From Halopiger xanaduensis SH-6 (GTDB lineage: Archaea > Halobacteriota > Halobacteria > Halobacteriales > Natrialbaceae): a stretch of 64,000 nt of DNA. Made by a program: the position numbers and the translations under genes. The stretch is from the NCBI RefSeq assembly GCF_000217715.1, contig NC_015666.1, positions 1 through 64,000 on the forward strand, written 5' to 3'. The stretch's first letter is position 1. Each line of letters opens with the position of its first letter. Positions 17,958 through 27,266 of this stretch are shown here, in pieces. Below the pieces are notes generated by a model. The model worked only from the letters and a program-made list of their open reading frames with translations. It searched no databases and was not told the DNA's origin.

Positions 17958-18206
17958 ATGAAACGAGCAACCCCGACTCGACCACCCCGAGACAACCGGG
18001 AGACCGCGGCTGCGATCGACGCCCTCGGTGCGCGAGTAACCAGACTCGAGCGGGAGCAGCGGCTGTTGCGGACGACGACGTGTGCGATCGCTCGCGAAGC
18101 CGGCGTCACGATCGGCGGGCCGTGCTCCCGCTGCGGTCGGTCGTACGTGCTGGTCGCGAGCAACACGATGCGATGCCCCGCGTGCGGTGACGGACGCTCG
18201 ATGTGA
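17958..18206 (+). CDS. small zinc-ribbon protein
   Basis: Encodes 82 residues (start MKRATPTRPPRDNRETAAAI). Residues 15-45 look like a short coiled coil (IDALGARVTRLEREQRLLR), and the C-terminal part carries CSRCGRSYVLVASNTMRCPACG, a four-cysteine zinc ribbon. The type resembles small haloarchaeal zinc proteins that may bind nucleic acid or serve as adaptors; function unknown. It is basic for a haloarchaeal protein, which fits nucleic-acid binding. It is monocistronic. Confidence 0.65.
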   Translation: MKRATPTRPPRDNRETAAAIDALGARVTRLEREQRLLRTTTCAIAREAGVTIGGPCSRCGRSYVLVASNTMRCPACGDGRSM

Positions 18207-18422
18207 GAGTTCCGGCCGCCTCGAGCAAACTACAGCCCGGCGGGACGCGGCCGGCGTATACAGGCGTCAGGTAGCAACGCATCGGGACCTGCAGTCCAGC
18301 TGTCGATTGCGGCAGCCGACCGCCCACCCCTTTGTCGGTCGGCTGTCGTTCCCGCTCGACGCCGCGGACGCAGCCGTGCTCGACCGGCGACGAGCAACCA
18401 GACTACGACCCTCAACTCCACT

Positions 18423-19436
18423 ATGTCTCAGCCAACGACCCCCCTCGAGGAGCAGGTGATCGTCATCACCGGCGCATCGTCAGGAATCGGTCTCGCAACC
18501 GCGCGCACGGCCGCCGACCGCGGCGCGCGAGTCGTCCTCGCGGCCCGGAGCGAAGACGCGCTGCGGGAGGCGACCGAGGAGATCCGCGCGGACGGCGGCG
18601 ACGCCGAGTACGTCGTCGCCGACGTGAGCGACCGCGACGACGTCCGCGAGATCGCACGGGTCGCCGAGGAGACCGACGGCGGCTTCGATACCTGGGTCAA
18701 CGGCGCCGCCGTCTCCATCTACGGCACGCTCGAGGACGTCCCCGTCGAGGACATGCGCGAACAGTTCGACGTCAACGTCTGGGGGCTGCTCTACGGCTCG
18801 CTCGAGGCCGTCGACCACTTCAGGGAAACCGGCGGCGGTCGCCTCATTAACATCGGGAGCATCGTCTCCGACCGAGCGGTCATCCTGCAGGGCAGCTATT
18901 CCGCCTCAAAACACGCTGTCAAGGGCTTTACCGACACGCTCCGGATGGAACTCGAGGAGGAGGGCGCCCCGGTTTCGGTAACCCTCGTCAAACCGAGCGC
19001 GATTGACACCCCGTTTGCGGAGCACGCGAAAAACTACATGGACGAGGCGGCGACACTCCCCGCGCCGGTCTACGCGCCCGAGACCGTCGCGCGGACGATC
19101 CTCCACGCGGCCGAAGCGCCCGAACCCGAGCGCGAGATCACCGTCGGCGGGGGCGGCAAGAACATGACCGCCCTCGGTCGGACCGCCTCGGGGCTGATGG
19201 ATACGATCATGGAAACGCTCTTCGTCGATCTTCAGCAGAAGGATGCGCCGCCAACCGACGCGAACGGGCTCGACGAGCCGACCGACGACCTCGAAGAACG
19301 CGGCGGGTACGAGGGGCACGTCGCCGAGTCGAGTCTGTACACGCGGCTCCGGCAGCGACGCGATCTTCCGTCGACTGTCGTCGCCGGTCTCGCCGCGACG
19401 GCGCTGTATGCGGGCTATAAGGTACTCCGTCGGTAG
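18423..19436 (+). CDS. SDR family oxidoreductase with C-terminal membrane anchor
   Basis: Encodes 337 residues. It has the classic SDR motifs: TGASSGIG for NAD(P) binding near residue 18, NGAAVSIYG, the catalytic Ser (GSIVSDRAV), and YSASKHAVKGF (Tyr-x3-Lys). After the catalytic domain (~250 residues) comes a linker, then a C-terminal hydrophobic segment (TVVAGLAATALYAGYKV), so it is probably a tail-anchored dehydrogenase. Substrate unknown; this long SDR subtype is often annotated only as short-chain dehydrogenase. It ends 42 bases before tRNA-Glu on the opposite strand. Confidence 0.88.
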   Translation: MSQPTTPLEEQVIVITGASSGIGLATARTAADRGARVVLAARSEDALREATEEIRADGGDAEYVVADVSDRDDVREIARVAEETDGGFDTWVNGAAVSIYGTLEDVPVEDMREQFDVNVWGLLYGSLEAVDHFRETGGGRLINIGSIVSDRAVILQGSYSASKHAVKGFTDTLRMELEEEGAPVSVTLVKPSAIDTPFAEHAKNYMDEAATLPAPVYAPETVARTILHAAEAPEPEREITVGGGGKNMTALGRTASGLMDTIMETLFVDLQQKDAPPTDANGLDEPTDDLEERGGYEGHVAESSLYTRLRQRRDLPSTVVAGLAATALYAGYKVLRR

Positions 19437-19478
19437 AGACCCACGCTCGGCTACTGGACTTGACTCGGAAGGAAGGAG

Positions 19479-19553
19479 TGCTCCGACAGGGATTCGAACC
19501 CTGGTCATTGCCTCGAGAGGGCAATATGATTGGCCGGACTACACTATCGGAGC
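19479..19553 (-). tRNA. tRNA-Glu (anticodon CTC)
   Basis: On the minus strand GCTCCGA (19553-19547) pairs with TCGGAGC (19486-19480), discriminator A at 19479. The anticodon arm TTGCC-CTCTCGA-GGCAA gives CTC, reading GAG, and the T-loop is GGTTCGAATCC. Length 75 bases, no encoded CCA. Confidence 0.95.
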
Positions 19554-19703
19554 GCACCGCACGTCGCGTCTGCACTCAATCGTAACGCGGTCGGATGTTT
19601 AAGCATTCCGTTTCGATTCGGGAGTGATTCGCCGTACCACGGGAGGACGTGGCCACGAGACGGTGAACTACAAACGGCACATTGCCTAAGAGGATGCGAC
19701 CGG

Positions 19704-21143
19704 CTACTCGTCGAACGGCGACTTCGTCGCTTCGGGTTCGAACCCGTCGAGACTGATGATGTTTTCGCGGCCGACGCGGAGCTTGCTGATGAGGCCGTCG
19801 TCCTCCATGTCCGAGAGGAGCATGCTCACCTTGGACTTGGACCAGCCGGTTTCCTCGACGATGTTGACTTGCTTCATGCGGCCGCCGTTCTCGCGGATGA
19901 GTTTGACGACGCGGTCCTCGTCGGTGAGGAGTTCTTCGTCGGAGAGCGGGGCGGAACCGCCGCTGGAGTTGGAATCGGGTCCAGCAGTTGAATCGCCAGC
20001 CTCGCTGCTCGAGCCCGCTGCGGCCGTGGCTGCCGACGCGGCTGACGGCGTGGGTTGCTCCGCGCCGCCTGTACCCGCTGCAGCGGCCGTGTCGGTCCCG
20101 CTTTGTCCTCGGGAGGAACTGCCGGCCGCTGCGGCAGGGGCGTCAGTTGTGCCGTCTTCGACGGCAGCGTCGTCCCGCCGGCGGTACCAGACGGCGCCGC
20201 CGCCGACTGCCAAGAGGACGGCGAGGCCGGCCGTGACGACCGGCAGCGACGGACCTGTGCCCGTTATCGACGACAGGACGCCGCCGCTGGCGGCGGTGCG
20301 GTCGAAGACGACCCGCGGCCGGTCGTCGAAGAACTCCCGCTCGCCGCGCCAGCGCACCGATTCGGCCTCCTCGAGTTCGGTGTCCGAGCTACGGCTATCG
20401 TACTGGTAGGTGTAGTCGCCTTCGGGTTCGACGTGTTGGAAGGCGAGCCCGTCGCCGGCGGCGATGACCATGGACTGGTCGGCGGTCAGGTAGAGGTTCT
20501 GGAAGACGTCGCCGACGATGACGGCGCCGTCCTCGGTGGCCGCGAACCCGTCCCAGCGAAACGACATTTCGACGACGCCCATCGGATTGAGCGGGCCGTC
20601 GATCCGCGCGGAGCGGTCGAAATTCGTCGCCGCCATCTCCCGGCCGGTGAGTTCGGTGCCGGACTCGACCATCGCCCGGGCCTGCTCGGTAAAGAGCGTG
20701 TAGAGTTCGGTTTCCGCCCCTTCGAACTCCTCGGCGAACGCCTCGAAGCTCTCCTCCGACGTCTCGTTATCTCCCTGGCCGAGCTGTTGCTCGTAGCTGA
20801 ACGTCCACGTCGCCGACCCGTTCTCGTGGACGGTAATCTCGAACGTCGTCTTGTCGAAATCCTCGATGCTTACCTCGAACGGGCTGAATCCGGCTGGATC
20901 GGATGGTCCAATAGCCGCCTCCGGTGGCGACGACTCGAGGGCGTGGGAGTGAGTGACACCACTACTGTCGGTGCCGACGGCAGTGCTTCCGGTACCGGGT
21001 CCGACACCCGCACTCGAATCGAGTCCGGAGCCGGACCCGGAGCCGGTGGTCGCGCCGGCGGTCAGTATCGGTCCGCTCCCCGCGGCCGAGACGGTAAGGA
21101 CCAGAACGACGATGAGCACTCCAACGGGGCCCGGCCGGGTCAT
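19704..21143 (-). CDS. membrane-anchored winged-helix protein with extracellular domain (DUF7345/DUF7343-like)
   Basis: Encodes 479 residues. There is an N-terminal signal peptide (MTRPGPVGVLIVVLVLTVSA), a low-complexity Gly/Ser linker, and an extracellular ~200-residue beta-rich domain starting FEVSIEDFDKTTFEITVHEN. A single TM follows near residue 300 (PVVTAGLAVLLAVGGGAVWY), then a ~90-residue Ala/Ser/Gly linker. The cytoplasmic winged helix at the C-terminus includes DEDRVVKLIRENGGRMKQVN and ETGWSKSKVSMLLSDMEDDG. The topology suggests that an outside signal reaches a DNA-binding domain directly. Haloarchaea have several such proteins of unknown target. The gene stands alone. Confidence 0.85.
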   Translation of the reverse strand: MTRPGPVGVLIVVLVLTVSAAGSGPILTAGATTGSGSGSGLDSSAGVGPGTGSTAVGTDSSGVTHSHALESSPPEAAIGPSDPAGFSPFEVSIEDFDKTTFEITVHENGSATWTFSYEQQLGQGDNETSEESFEAFAEEFEGAETELYTLFTEQARAMVESGTELTGREMAATNFDRSARIDGPLNPMGVVEMSFRWDGFAATEDGAVIVGDVFQNLYLTADQSMVIAAGDGLAFQHVEPEGDYTYQYDSRSSDTELEEAESVRWRGEREFFDDRPRVVFDRTAASGGVLSSITGTGPSLPVVTAGLAVLLAVGGGAVWYRRRDDAAVEDGTTDAPAAAAGSSSRGQSGTDTAAAAGTGGAEQPTPSAASAATAAAGSSSEAGDSTAGPDSNSSGGSAPLSDEELLTDEDRVVKLIRENGGRMKQVNIVEETGWSKSKVSMLLSDMEDDGLISKLRVGRENIISLDGFEPEATKSPFDE

Positions 21144-21306
21144 TGGTTTGGAACTACGCGCGGGGGCTAAAAATGCTTGTGAATATGCTAGTCAATGGCG
21201 TGATAAGTCCGTTCGATCGCCACTGCGACCGCGCGGGGCGACGACGGTCGTAGTCGAATGGCGAGGAGACGCAAACGCAAAACGGGGCGACCGCCTACCG
21301 ACGGGC

Positions 21307-21894
21307 ATGATCACCAATCTCGCGGCGGACGTGCAGGCGTTCACGAGCAACGTCTTCCTCGTCGAGGGCGAGCGAACGGTCCTCGTCGACGCGGGCGCGA
21401 ACTTCGACGTCGTCGACCGGATCCGATCGAACCTCGACGGCGACTTCGAGGCGGTCGTCCTCACGCACACCCATCCGGACCACGTCGACAACCTCGAGGC
21501 CGTCACGGACGCGTTCGACGTCGAAGTGTGGGGGTACGACGCCGCGATCGAGGGGGTTGCGATCGATCACGAGATTGCAGACGAGGGGACGGTCCAACTG
21601 GGCGATCACGAATACGTCGCCCTCCACACGCCCGGGCACAAGGACGACCACCTCTGCTTCTACGCCCCCGAACCGGAGATTCTCTTCGCGGGCGACCTCG
21701 TCTTCCAGAACGGCAGTTTCGGCCGGACGGACTTAGAGGAGGGCGACCGGGCGACGCTGATCGAGAGCATCGATCGCGTGCTCGAGCGGATCGACGAGGA
21801 CCTGACGGCGCTGCACGCGGGCCACGGCCCGAGCGTAACCGACGAGCCGTACGATCACGTGGAACTGGCATCCCGGATGGCGCGGCAGGCCTGA
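21307..21894 (+). CDS. metallo-beta-lactamase-fold hydrolase
   Basis: Encodes 195 residues from the ATG at 21307 (MITNLAADVQAFTSNVFLVE). It has the HxHxDH metal motif as THTHPDHVDNL (about residues 57-67), then HTPGHKDDHLCFY, FAGDLVFQ and HAGHGP, i.e. the glyoxalase II/MBL series of His and Asp ligands. Likely a thioesterase or related hydrolase of the glyoxalase II-like group; substrate unknown. The long upstream in-frame extension overlaps the promoter of the divergent membrane regulator and was rejected. Confidence 0.9.
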   Translation: MITNLAADVQAFTSNVFLVEGERTVLVDAGANFDVVDRIRSNLDGDFEAVVLTHTHPDHVDNLEAVTDAFDVEVWGYDAAIEGVAIDHEIADEGTVQLGDHEYVALHTPGHKDDHLCFYAPEPEILFAGDLVFQNGSFGRTDLEEGDRATLIESIDRVLERIDEDLTALHAGHGPSVTDEPYDHVELASRMARQA

Positions 21895-21911
21895 GCGTCG
21901 GCTCGGTTGCG

Positions 21912-23045
21912 TTAGACGCCGTTGACGCCCACGACGTGTGCATCCTCGGGCGCGAACCCGACCGTCAACTCGCTGCCCTCGTCCGGGACGTCAGCGAGTC
22001 GTAACACGATCGGGACGTCGTTCCAGCAACCGTGGACCCGGACCTGCTCCCCGAGGAACTCGGCGGTCTCGACGGTCACGGAGAGTCGGTTCCGTTCGAG
22101 TTCGCGGGAGAGCGCGCCCGGTCGCACGCAGAAACAGACGCGGCCGGTCTCGAGTTCGTTCGCCGCCGTCGCGGACGTCGCTCCCGATCCGTCCGACCGA
22201 GCGTCCGCAGCCGGCAGGCCGGCGAGTTCGACGGCCGCGTCCATCCCGTCGATCGAAACCTGCGCCCGATCGCCGTCGCGGGCGACGATTTCGCCGTCGA
22301 AGACGTTGTTGTCTCCGACGAACTCCGCGACGAACCGGGTGTCGGGCTCGCGGTAGATTTCCTGCGGGCGACCGACCTGTTCGACCCGGCCGTCGCGCAT
22401 CACCGCCACCCGATCCGAGATCGCCAGCGCCTCCGCCTGATCGTGGGTGACGTAGACGGTCGTGATCCCGAGTTCCGACTGGATCCGCACGAGTTGCCGC
22501 CGCAGCGACTCTCGGAGCTGCGCGTCGAGTGCGCTCATCGGCTCGTCGAGCAAGAGGAGATCCGGTTCGGGCGCGAGCGCGCGGGCGAGTGCGACTCGTT
22601 GCTGCTGACCGCCCGAGAGTTGGTCCGGAGAGCGATCGCCCATTCCCTCGAGGTCGACCAGCTCGAGCAGGTCGGCGACGCGCTCGTCGGTCGTCGTATC
22701 CTCGGGCGGCTCGCGGAACTGGAGGCCGTAGCCGACGTTCTCGGCGACGCTCATGTGCGGAAAGAGCGCGTAGCTCTGGAAGACGATTCCGACGTCGCGC
22801 TCCTCGGGCGGGACGCCGGTCGTCGACTCGCCGTCGAAGGCGATGCGACCGGCGGTCGGCGCCTCGAAGCCGGCGATCGTTCGCAGGGTGGTGGTCTTCC
22901 CGCAGCCGGAGGGCCCGACGAGCGTGAAGAACTCGCCGTCGCGGACGGTCAGGTCGACATCCCGGAGTGCAATCGTCGTAGCTTCCTCGTTGCCGCCGGC
23001 GTCGCCGTAGCGCTTCGAGACGCCCTCGAGGCGAAGCTCCGTCAC
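21912..23045 (-). CDS. ABC transporter ATP-binding protein, thiamine/iron type
   Basis: Encodes 377 residues. It has Walker A GPSGCGKTT, Q-loop QSYALFPHMSVAEN, signature LSGGQQQRVALARAL, Walker B LLLLDEPMSALD and the switch His in YVTHDQAEAL. A C-terminal TOBE-like region (from about residue 240) is typical of the FbpC/PotA/ThiQ-type importers. Its start codon overlaps the permease stop by four bases (23042-23045), so it is the last gene of a three-gene operon with a substrate-binding protein and a fused permease. Thiamine specificity is inferred from the binding protein. Confidence 0.92.
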   Translation of the reverse strand: MTELRLEGVSKRYGDAGGNEEATTIALRDVDLTVRDGEFFTLVGPSGCGKTTTLRTIAGFEAPTAGRIAFDGESTTGVPPEERDVGIVFQSYALFPHMSVAENVGYGLQFREPPEDTTTDERVADLLELVDLEGMGDRSPDQLSGGQQQRVALARALAPEPDLLLLDEPMSALDAQLRESLRRQLVRIQSELGITTVYVTHDQAEALAISDRVAVMRDGRVEQVGRPQEIYREPDTRFVAEFVGDNNVFDGEIVARDGDRAQVSIDGMDAAVELAGLPAADARSDGSGATSATAANELETGRVCFCVRPGALSRELERNRLSVTVETAEFLGEQVRVHGCWNDVPIVLRLADVPDEGSELTVGFAPEDAHVVGVNGV

Positions 23046-24970
23046 GGTTCGTACCTCCCGCCGACGCGGTCGACGACGACGAAACTCGCCGCAGTAACGA
23101 GCAACAGCAGGGTGCCCATGGCGATCGCGGGCCCGGAGCGGCGGCCCAGGTAGCGCTCGACGGCGACGGGCATCGTGTAGCTCTCCGAGCCGCTGGCCAA
23201 AATTACCGTCGAAGAGAACTCGCCGATCGAGATGGCGAACGCGAAGGCGGCGCCGGCGACGATGCCGGTCGCGACCAGCGGCAGTTCGACGTCGACCAGC
23301 GCGCGCAGCCGCGAGGCGCCGAGCGCGCGGGCGGACTCGACCATCGCGGAATCGAGGCTCGAGAGCAGCGGCGAGACGTTGCGGGTCACGAAGGGGTAGG
23401 CCGCGACCGCGTGCGCGACGACGATCGCTATCGGTCCCGTAAGCTGCAGCCGCCAGCCGCCCGGAAGCGAGAGGCCGAAGACCAACCCCTGCAGGAGTCC
23501 GATCCCGAAGACGACGCCGCTGACCGCTAAGGGCAACATCGCGAGCGTGTCGATCGCCGTTCCGAGCCGGCCGGCCCGCACCGTCAGCACCGAGATCACG
23601 ACGCCCATCGGCACGGCTACGGCGAGCGTCGCGACGCCGAACACCAGCGAATTCCGGATCGCGGGCAGGGGCTGCGTCTGAAAGTTCGCCCCCTCGAGTT
23701 GGCGCTCGAGGAGGAAGGCGTAGTGGCGCAGCGTCAGCCCGCTCCCGTCGGTGAGACTACCCAGCACCAGACTCGCCAGCGGCCCGACGAAGACGACGAG
23801 CGCGACGAGGCCGTAGGCGACGATCGCGAGTCGCCGGCCGGTCAGGGTCGTCCGCAGGTCCGGAAACAGCGGTTCTTTCGATGGCGGCGACGCGGTCTGG
23901 GAAAAGCCGGCCTGCGCGGACTCGTACCGGAGGTAGGCGTAGGTCAGCCCGAGCGAGAGCGCCGTCTCGAGGATCGCGAGCGTCGCGGCCTCGGCGTAGT
24001 CGAGTTGCTGGATGCGGTCGTAGATCCAGACCTCGACGGTCGCCAGCTGGAGCCCGCCGAGCGCGAGCACGATGGGGAAGGTCATGAAGGTGAACACGAA
24101 GGTCAGCAGGGCGCCGGTGAGGACGGCCGGCGCGAGCTGGGGGACGACGACGTCCCGGAACGCGCGCCGCGGACCCGCGCCGAGACTGCGGGCGGTTTCG
24201 ACGGCACGGACGTCGACCGACTCCCACGCGGCGACGGTGAGTCTGGCGACCAGCGGCGCGTTGTAGAAGGCGTGGGCGACGACGACGATCGCGAGCGGGT
24301 TCGCCTCGATGAACGGAATCGGCCCGACGTCGACCAACCCGAGCAGGCCGTTGAGCGTCCCCGCGCGGCCGAACATCGCGTAGAAGCCGACCGCGACCAT
24401 GATCCCCGGCAGGACGAACGGCAGGATCGTCAGCGAGCGCAGCGTCCGCCGGCCGTAGAACTCGTAGTTCGCGAGGACGTACGCGGCCGGCAGCCCGAGC
24501 GCGACGCTCGCGGCCGTCGAGAGGACGGCCTGGTAGGCCGTGAAGCCGAACAGCCCCTTCCGAACGGCGGGAACGCTAACGTCGAGCCACGGCACCGGAA
24601 TCTCGAGCCCGACGCCGGGTACGGGAACGACAACCCCCTCGAGCGACGCCGAGACCGAAATCGCCGCGAGCCAGCCGGCGAGTCCCTCGAGGTGGCGGCC
24701 GATCGCGAGCGGGTCCGCGAAGACGTCCGCGAGGACGCCGAAATAGAAGGGATCGGTCAGCACCGCGCGGAAGTTGGCGAGCGTCGCCGCTCCGTCCTCG
24801 ACGACGGCGTTGACGAAGACGACGCCGACGGGGACGTAGAGCATGACGGCAAGGATCGCGGCCGTGACGAGGGCCGCGAGAGAGAGCGCGCGACGCTCGA
24901 GCCGGTCGCTCACGGAATCGGGGACGCGCTCGAGCGCCGCACTGATGCGATCGTCTGAGGCGGTGGACAC
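23042..24970 (-). CDS. ABC transporter permease, fused ThiP/FbpB type
   Basis: Encodes 642 residues with about 12 predicted membrane segments in two homologous halves, as in ThiP/FbpB double permeases. Each half carries an EAA loop that contacts the ATPase: VETARSLGAGPRRAFRDVVV in the first half, VESARALGASRLRALVDVEL in the second. It begins 55 bases after the binding-protein gene and overlaps the ATPase gene by four bases. The role is translocation of the ligand, probably thiamine or a phosphate ester. Confidence 0.92.
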   Translation of the reverse strand: MSTASDDRISAALERVPDSVSDRLERRALSLAALVTAAILAVMLYVPVGVVFVNAVVEDGAATLANFRAVLTDPFYFGVLADVFADPLAIGRHLEGLAGWLAAISVSASLEGVVVPVPGVGLEIPVPWLDVSVPAVRKGLFGFTAYQAVLSTAASVALGLPAAYVLANYEFYGRRTLRSLTILPFVLPGIMVAVGFYAMFGRAGTLNGLLGLVDVGPIPFIEANPLAIVVVAHAFYNAPLVARLTVAAWESVDVRAVETARSLGAGPRRAFRDVVVPQLAPAVLTGALLTFVFTFMTFPIVLALGGLQLATVEVWIYDRIQQLDYAEAATLAILETALSLGLTYAYLRYESAQAGFSQTASPPSKEPLFPDLRTTLTGRRLAIVAYGLVALVVFVGPLASLVLGSLTDGSGLTLRHYAFLLERQLEGANFQTQPLPAIRNSLVFGVATLAVAVPMGVVISVLTVRAGRLGTAIDTLAMLPLAVSGVVFGIGLLQGLVFGLSLPGGWRLQLTGPIAIVVAHAVAAYPFVTRNVSPLLSSLDSAMVESARALGASRLRALVDVELPLVATGIVAGAAFAFAISIGEFSSTVILASGSESYTMPVAVERYLGRRSGPAIAMGTLLLLVTAASFVVVDRVGGRYEP

Positions 24971-25025
24971 GGGTTGAGTCGAGGGGACGGCTGTCGCGGT
25001 CTATGGCGGTGGGCGGGCGGTTCCG

Positions 25026-26207
25026 TTACTGGCTGGCGAACTCGCGGGCCCAGTCGTCGACCCACTGATCGAGATTCCCGCGGAGTCGGTCGTAGCCGAG
25101 CGTCACCGGTTCCGGCGGGACGTGGGCGTACTGGTCGAACTCCTCGTCGAGGTCGACGTACTCGTCCGCGACGGCGGGGAACTGGACGTTGCGCTGGGCG
25201 ATCTCGGCCTGGGGTTCGTTCGAGAGGACGAAATCGAAGAACGCCTCGGCGAGATCGGCGTTCTCGCTGCCCTCGAAGATCGCCATCCCCTCCGGGTTCG
25301 CGTACCCCTGGTCGTTCAGGAACGCGACCTGGTGGCGCGAGAAGTCGTAGTCGTACTCGTTGGCGTAGACCTGATCCGTCGAGTAGGAGACGACCATCGG
25401 CCGCTCGCCCTCCATGTACGCGCCGGAGTAGGATTCGGTCCAGTCGTCGAGGATGCGGACGCCGTTGTCGTCCAACTCGCGCCAGTAGTCGAGGTAGCCG
25501 TCCTCGCCGAACGCGTCGATCGTCCACAGGAGGAACGCCTGGCCCGGGTCGGAGGCCTGGGCGTTCTGTGCCAGCAGCGCGTCCTCGTAGGGGGGTTCGG
25601 TCAGGTCCTCGAAGGTCTGGGGTTCGTCGACCTCGTTCTCGTCGTAGACGATGCTGATGTACCCCGTGTCGTAGGGCAGCACGCGGTCGTGGGGGTCGCC
25701 CACGTCGAGTCCGTCACGGACCCGATCTGCGTGCTCGAGGCCGTCGCGCTCGAGTTCGCCGAACAGGCCGCCGTCCCCCAGGTTGTCGTCGACGAGGACG
25801 AGGTCGTCGACGTTCAGCCCGAGGTAGACGTCGGGTTCGATCTCGACGTCCTGTGCGGCGCGCTCGATGTAGTAGTTGATCCCCTGGTCGGGCAGGCGCG
25901 TCCACTCGAGGGTCACGTCGGGGTACTCGGCCTCGAAGGCGTCCTTGAGCCACGGGCCGGCGGGGTTCTCCCCGTCGAGCATCGACTCGTAGGTGACGAC
26001 CTGCAGCGTGCCCTCGAGTGTCGATTCGTCGGCGCCGTTCCCGTCGTCCGTCTCGTTGCCCTCGGAACCGTTTCCGTTGCCGGTCCCGTTTTCGGTTTCA
26101 CCGTCGCCGTTGCCGTCGCCGTTCCCGCTGTTCTCCTGGGTCAAACAGCCGGCGACGCCGACCGCGCTTGCGCCACCGACGGCGCCGAGGAAGGTTCGTC
26201 GTCTCAT
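25026..26207 (-). CDS. thiamine-type ABC transporter substrate-binding lipoprotein
   Basis: Encodes 393 residues. The N-terminus MRRRTFLGAVGG with lipobox VAGC (Cys21) is a Tat-type lipoprotein signal, usual for haloarchaeal secreted proteins. A ~50-residue Gly/Asn/Glu spacer follows, then the periplasmic-binding-protein domain: LQVVTYESM, PDVYLGLNVDDLVLVDD, VLPYDTGYISIVYDEN and YSTDQVYANEY resemble ThiB (TbpA). It captures thiamine outside the cell for the downstream permease and ATPase. First gene of the operon with a well-placed promoter. Iron or another cation as ligand is the main alternative. Confidence 0.85.
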   Translation of the reverse strand: MRRRTFLGAVGGASAVGVAGCLTQENSGNGDGNGDGETENGTGNGNGSEGNETDDGNGADESTLEGTLQVVTYESMLDGENPAGPWLKDAFEAEYPDVTLEWTRLPDQGINYYIERAAQDVEIEPDVYLGLNVDDLVLVDDNLGDGGLFGELERDGLEHADRVRDGLDVGDPHDRVLPYDTGYISIVYDENEVDEPQTFEDLTEPPYEDALLAQNAQASDPGQAFLLWTIDAFGEDGYLDYWRELDDNGVRILDDWTESYSGAYMEGERPMVVSYSTDQVYANEYDYDFSRHQVAFLNDQGYANPEGMAIFEGSENADLAEAFFDFVLSNEPQAEIAQRNVQFPAVADEYVDLDEEFDQYAHVPPEPVTLGYDRLRGNLDQWVDDWAREFASQ

Positions 26208-26228
26208 TACGCGGTTGTTCTACTGAGT

Positions 26229-26238
26229 GGTCTTAACC
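26229..26238 (-). promoter_or_regulatory. TATA-like box of the thiamine transporter operon
   Basis: On the minus strand the sequence reads GGTTAAGACC, centred about 26 bases before the ATG at 26207, so the mRNA probably starts at the start codon. No TPP riboswitch can fit in such a leaderless transcript, which points to control by a protein such as ThiR. Confidence 0.5.
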
Positions 26239-26420
26239 GCTGTGATCGTGCGGCGGGCGTGTCGCTCCCTGTCACTGCGCGTCTCGAGGCCGGTACTCGG
26301 CGGTCGAACGACTGCGATCGCGGTTCTCGAGCGGTCGAACTCGATAACGGTCGTCAAAACGGAGAAAGCGGACCACAACCGGCCGAAGGAGGGATCGAAC
26401 CTCGCCGGCCGCGCTAGCGA

Positions 26421-27266
26421 TCAGACGTCCGTCGCGGCAGCCAACAGCGCATCGTACGCCGCTGCATATGCCTCGGCGATCCGCGCCGGATCGTCCCGCA
26501 CTGTATCACTCAGCGGCGGTAACTTCACGCGCTCGAGCGGGTCGAGATACTCGAGGACGTCGGGAACGCGCTTCTCGAGCTGGCCGTCCTGCGGGCTCGA
26601 ACTCGCGATCTCGCAGGCGCGGCAGTAGCGGTCGCCGGGGTAGATCCGGGCGCGGCCCGGTTCGACGGCCGCGACCGCAGCGACAGCGGCGGGATCGAGC
26701 GATTGGAGCGGCTGAGCGATGTCGCCGTAGGACTCGACGACGGCGACGTCCGCGGATTCGATCTCCGCGGCCAGCGACTCGAAGGCCGGGACGTAGCGTC
26801 GCTCGGCGATCTCGTTGAACTCCTCGACCGTCTCGACGGTGATGGCGTCCTCGAGCGGGAGCGCCTCGGCGACCGCGTCGGGGACGTCCGCGGTGGCGTT
26901 GCGAACGAACGTCGGCTCCCCCGCGGCGTCGCCGTCATCGAGGCGGCCGACTCGATCGACGACGAACTCCCGGTCACTGCGCCCGAGCAGACCGCTCCCG
27001 CCGCCGGGGGACGGTCGCCACAGACGGTGGACCGGATTGAGCCGCTCGGGCGCTCGAGCGCCGTTCTCGGCGCCGGCGAGTCGCTTCGCGTCCTTGCCGT
27101 AGAGACGGCCAGCAGACAGCGCCCGCCGACAGTCGTCGTGGTCGAACCAGTAGTCGTTGCCCGCGCGGGGCTTGTAGCCGACCGCGCCGGTCCGCTCGAG
27201 CAGGCCGGTCGAGAACGTGGTCTTGCCGGCGTCGACGCGGTCGGCGCCGACGACGAGGAAGATCAT
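26421..27266 (-). CDS. P-loop ATPase, dethiobiotin synthetase-like
   Basis: Encodes 281 residues from the ATG at 27266 (MIFLVVGADRVDAGKTTFST). The P-loop GADRVDAGKTT is of the deviant BioD/MinD class, and the next segment GYKPRAGNDYWF resembles the BioD substrate-binding region. A late motif YRACEI-like CRACE with Cys suggests a small metal site (YCRACEIAS). Function unknown; true biotin synthesis genes are not nearby. The start codon overlaps the stop of the DUF5827 gene by four bases (27263-27266), implying translational coupling. Longer upstream extensions are an arginine-rich shadow. Confidence 0.8.
   Translation of the reverse strand: MIFLVVGADRVDAGKTTFSTGLLERTGAVGYKPRAGNDYWFDHDDCRRALSAGRLYGKDAKRLAGAENGARAPERLNPVHRLWRPSPGGGSGLLGRSDREFVVDRVGRLDDGDAAGEPTFVRNATADVPDAVAEALPLEDAITVETVEEFNEIAERRYVPAFESLAAEIESADVAVVESYGDIAQPLQSLDPAAVAAVAAVEPGRARIYPGDRYCRACEIASSSPQDGQLEKRVPDVLEYLDPLERVKLPPLSDTVRDDPARIAEAYAAAYDALLAAATDV

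Noticed and set aside
17650-17961. 103-codon plus-strand open frame in the ppc/zinc-ribbon gap
   Set aside because: Composition is basic, Ser/Cys-rich and not acidic; no recognisable features and no promoter signal beyond the gap itself.
26208-26420. TPP riboswitch upstream of the thiamine transporter
   Set aside because: The promoter box leaves no leader, and I see no thi-box pattern such as CTGAGA.
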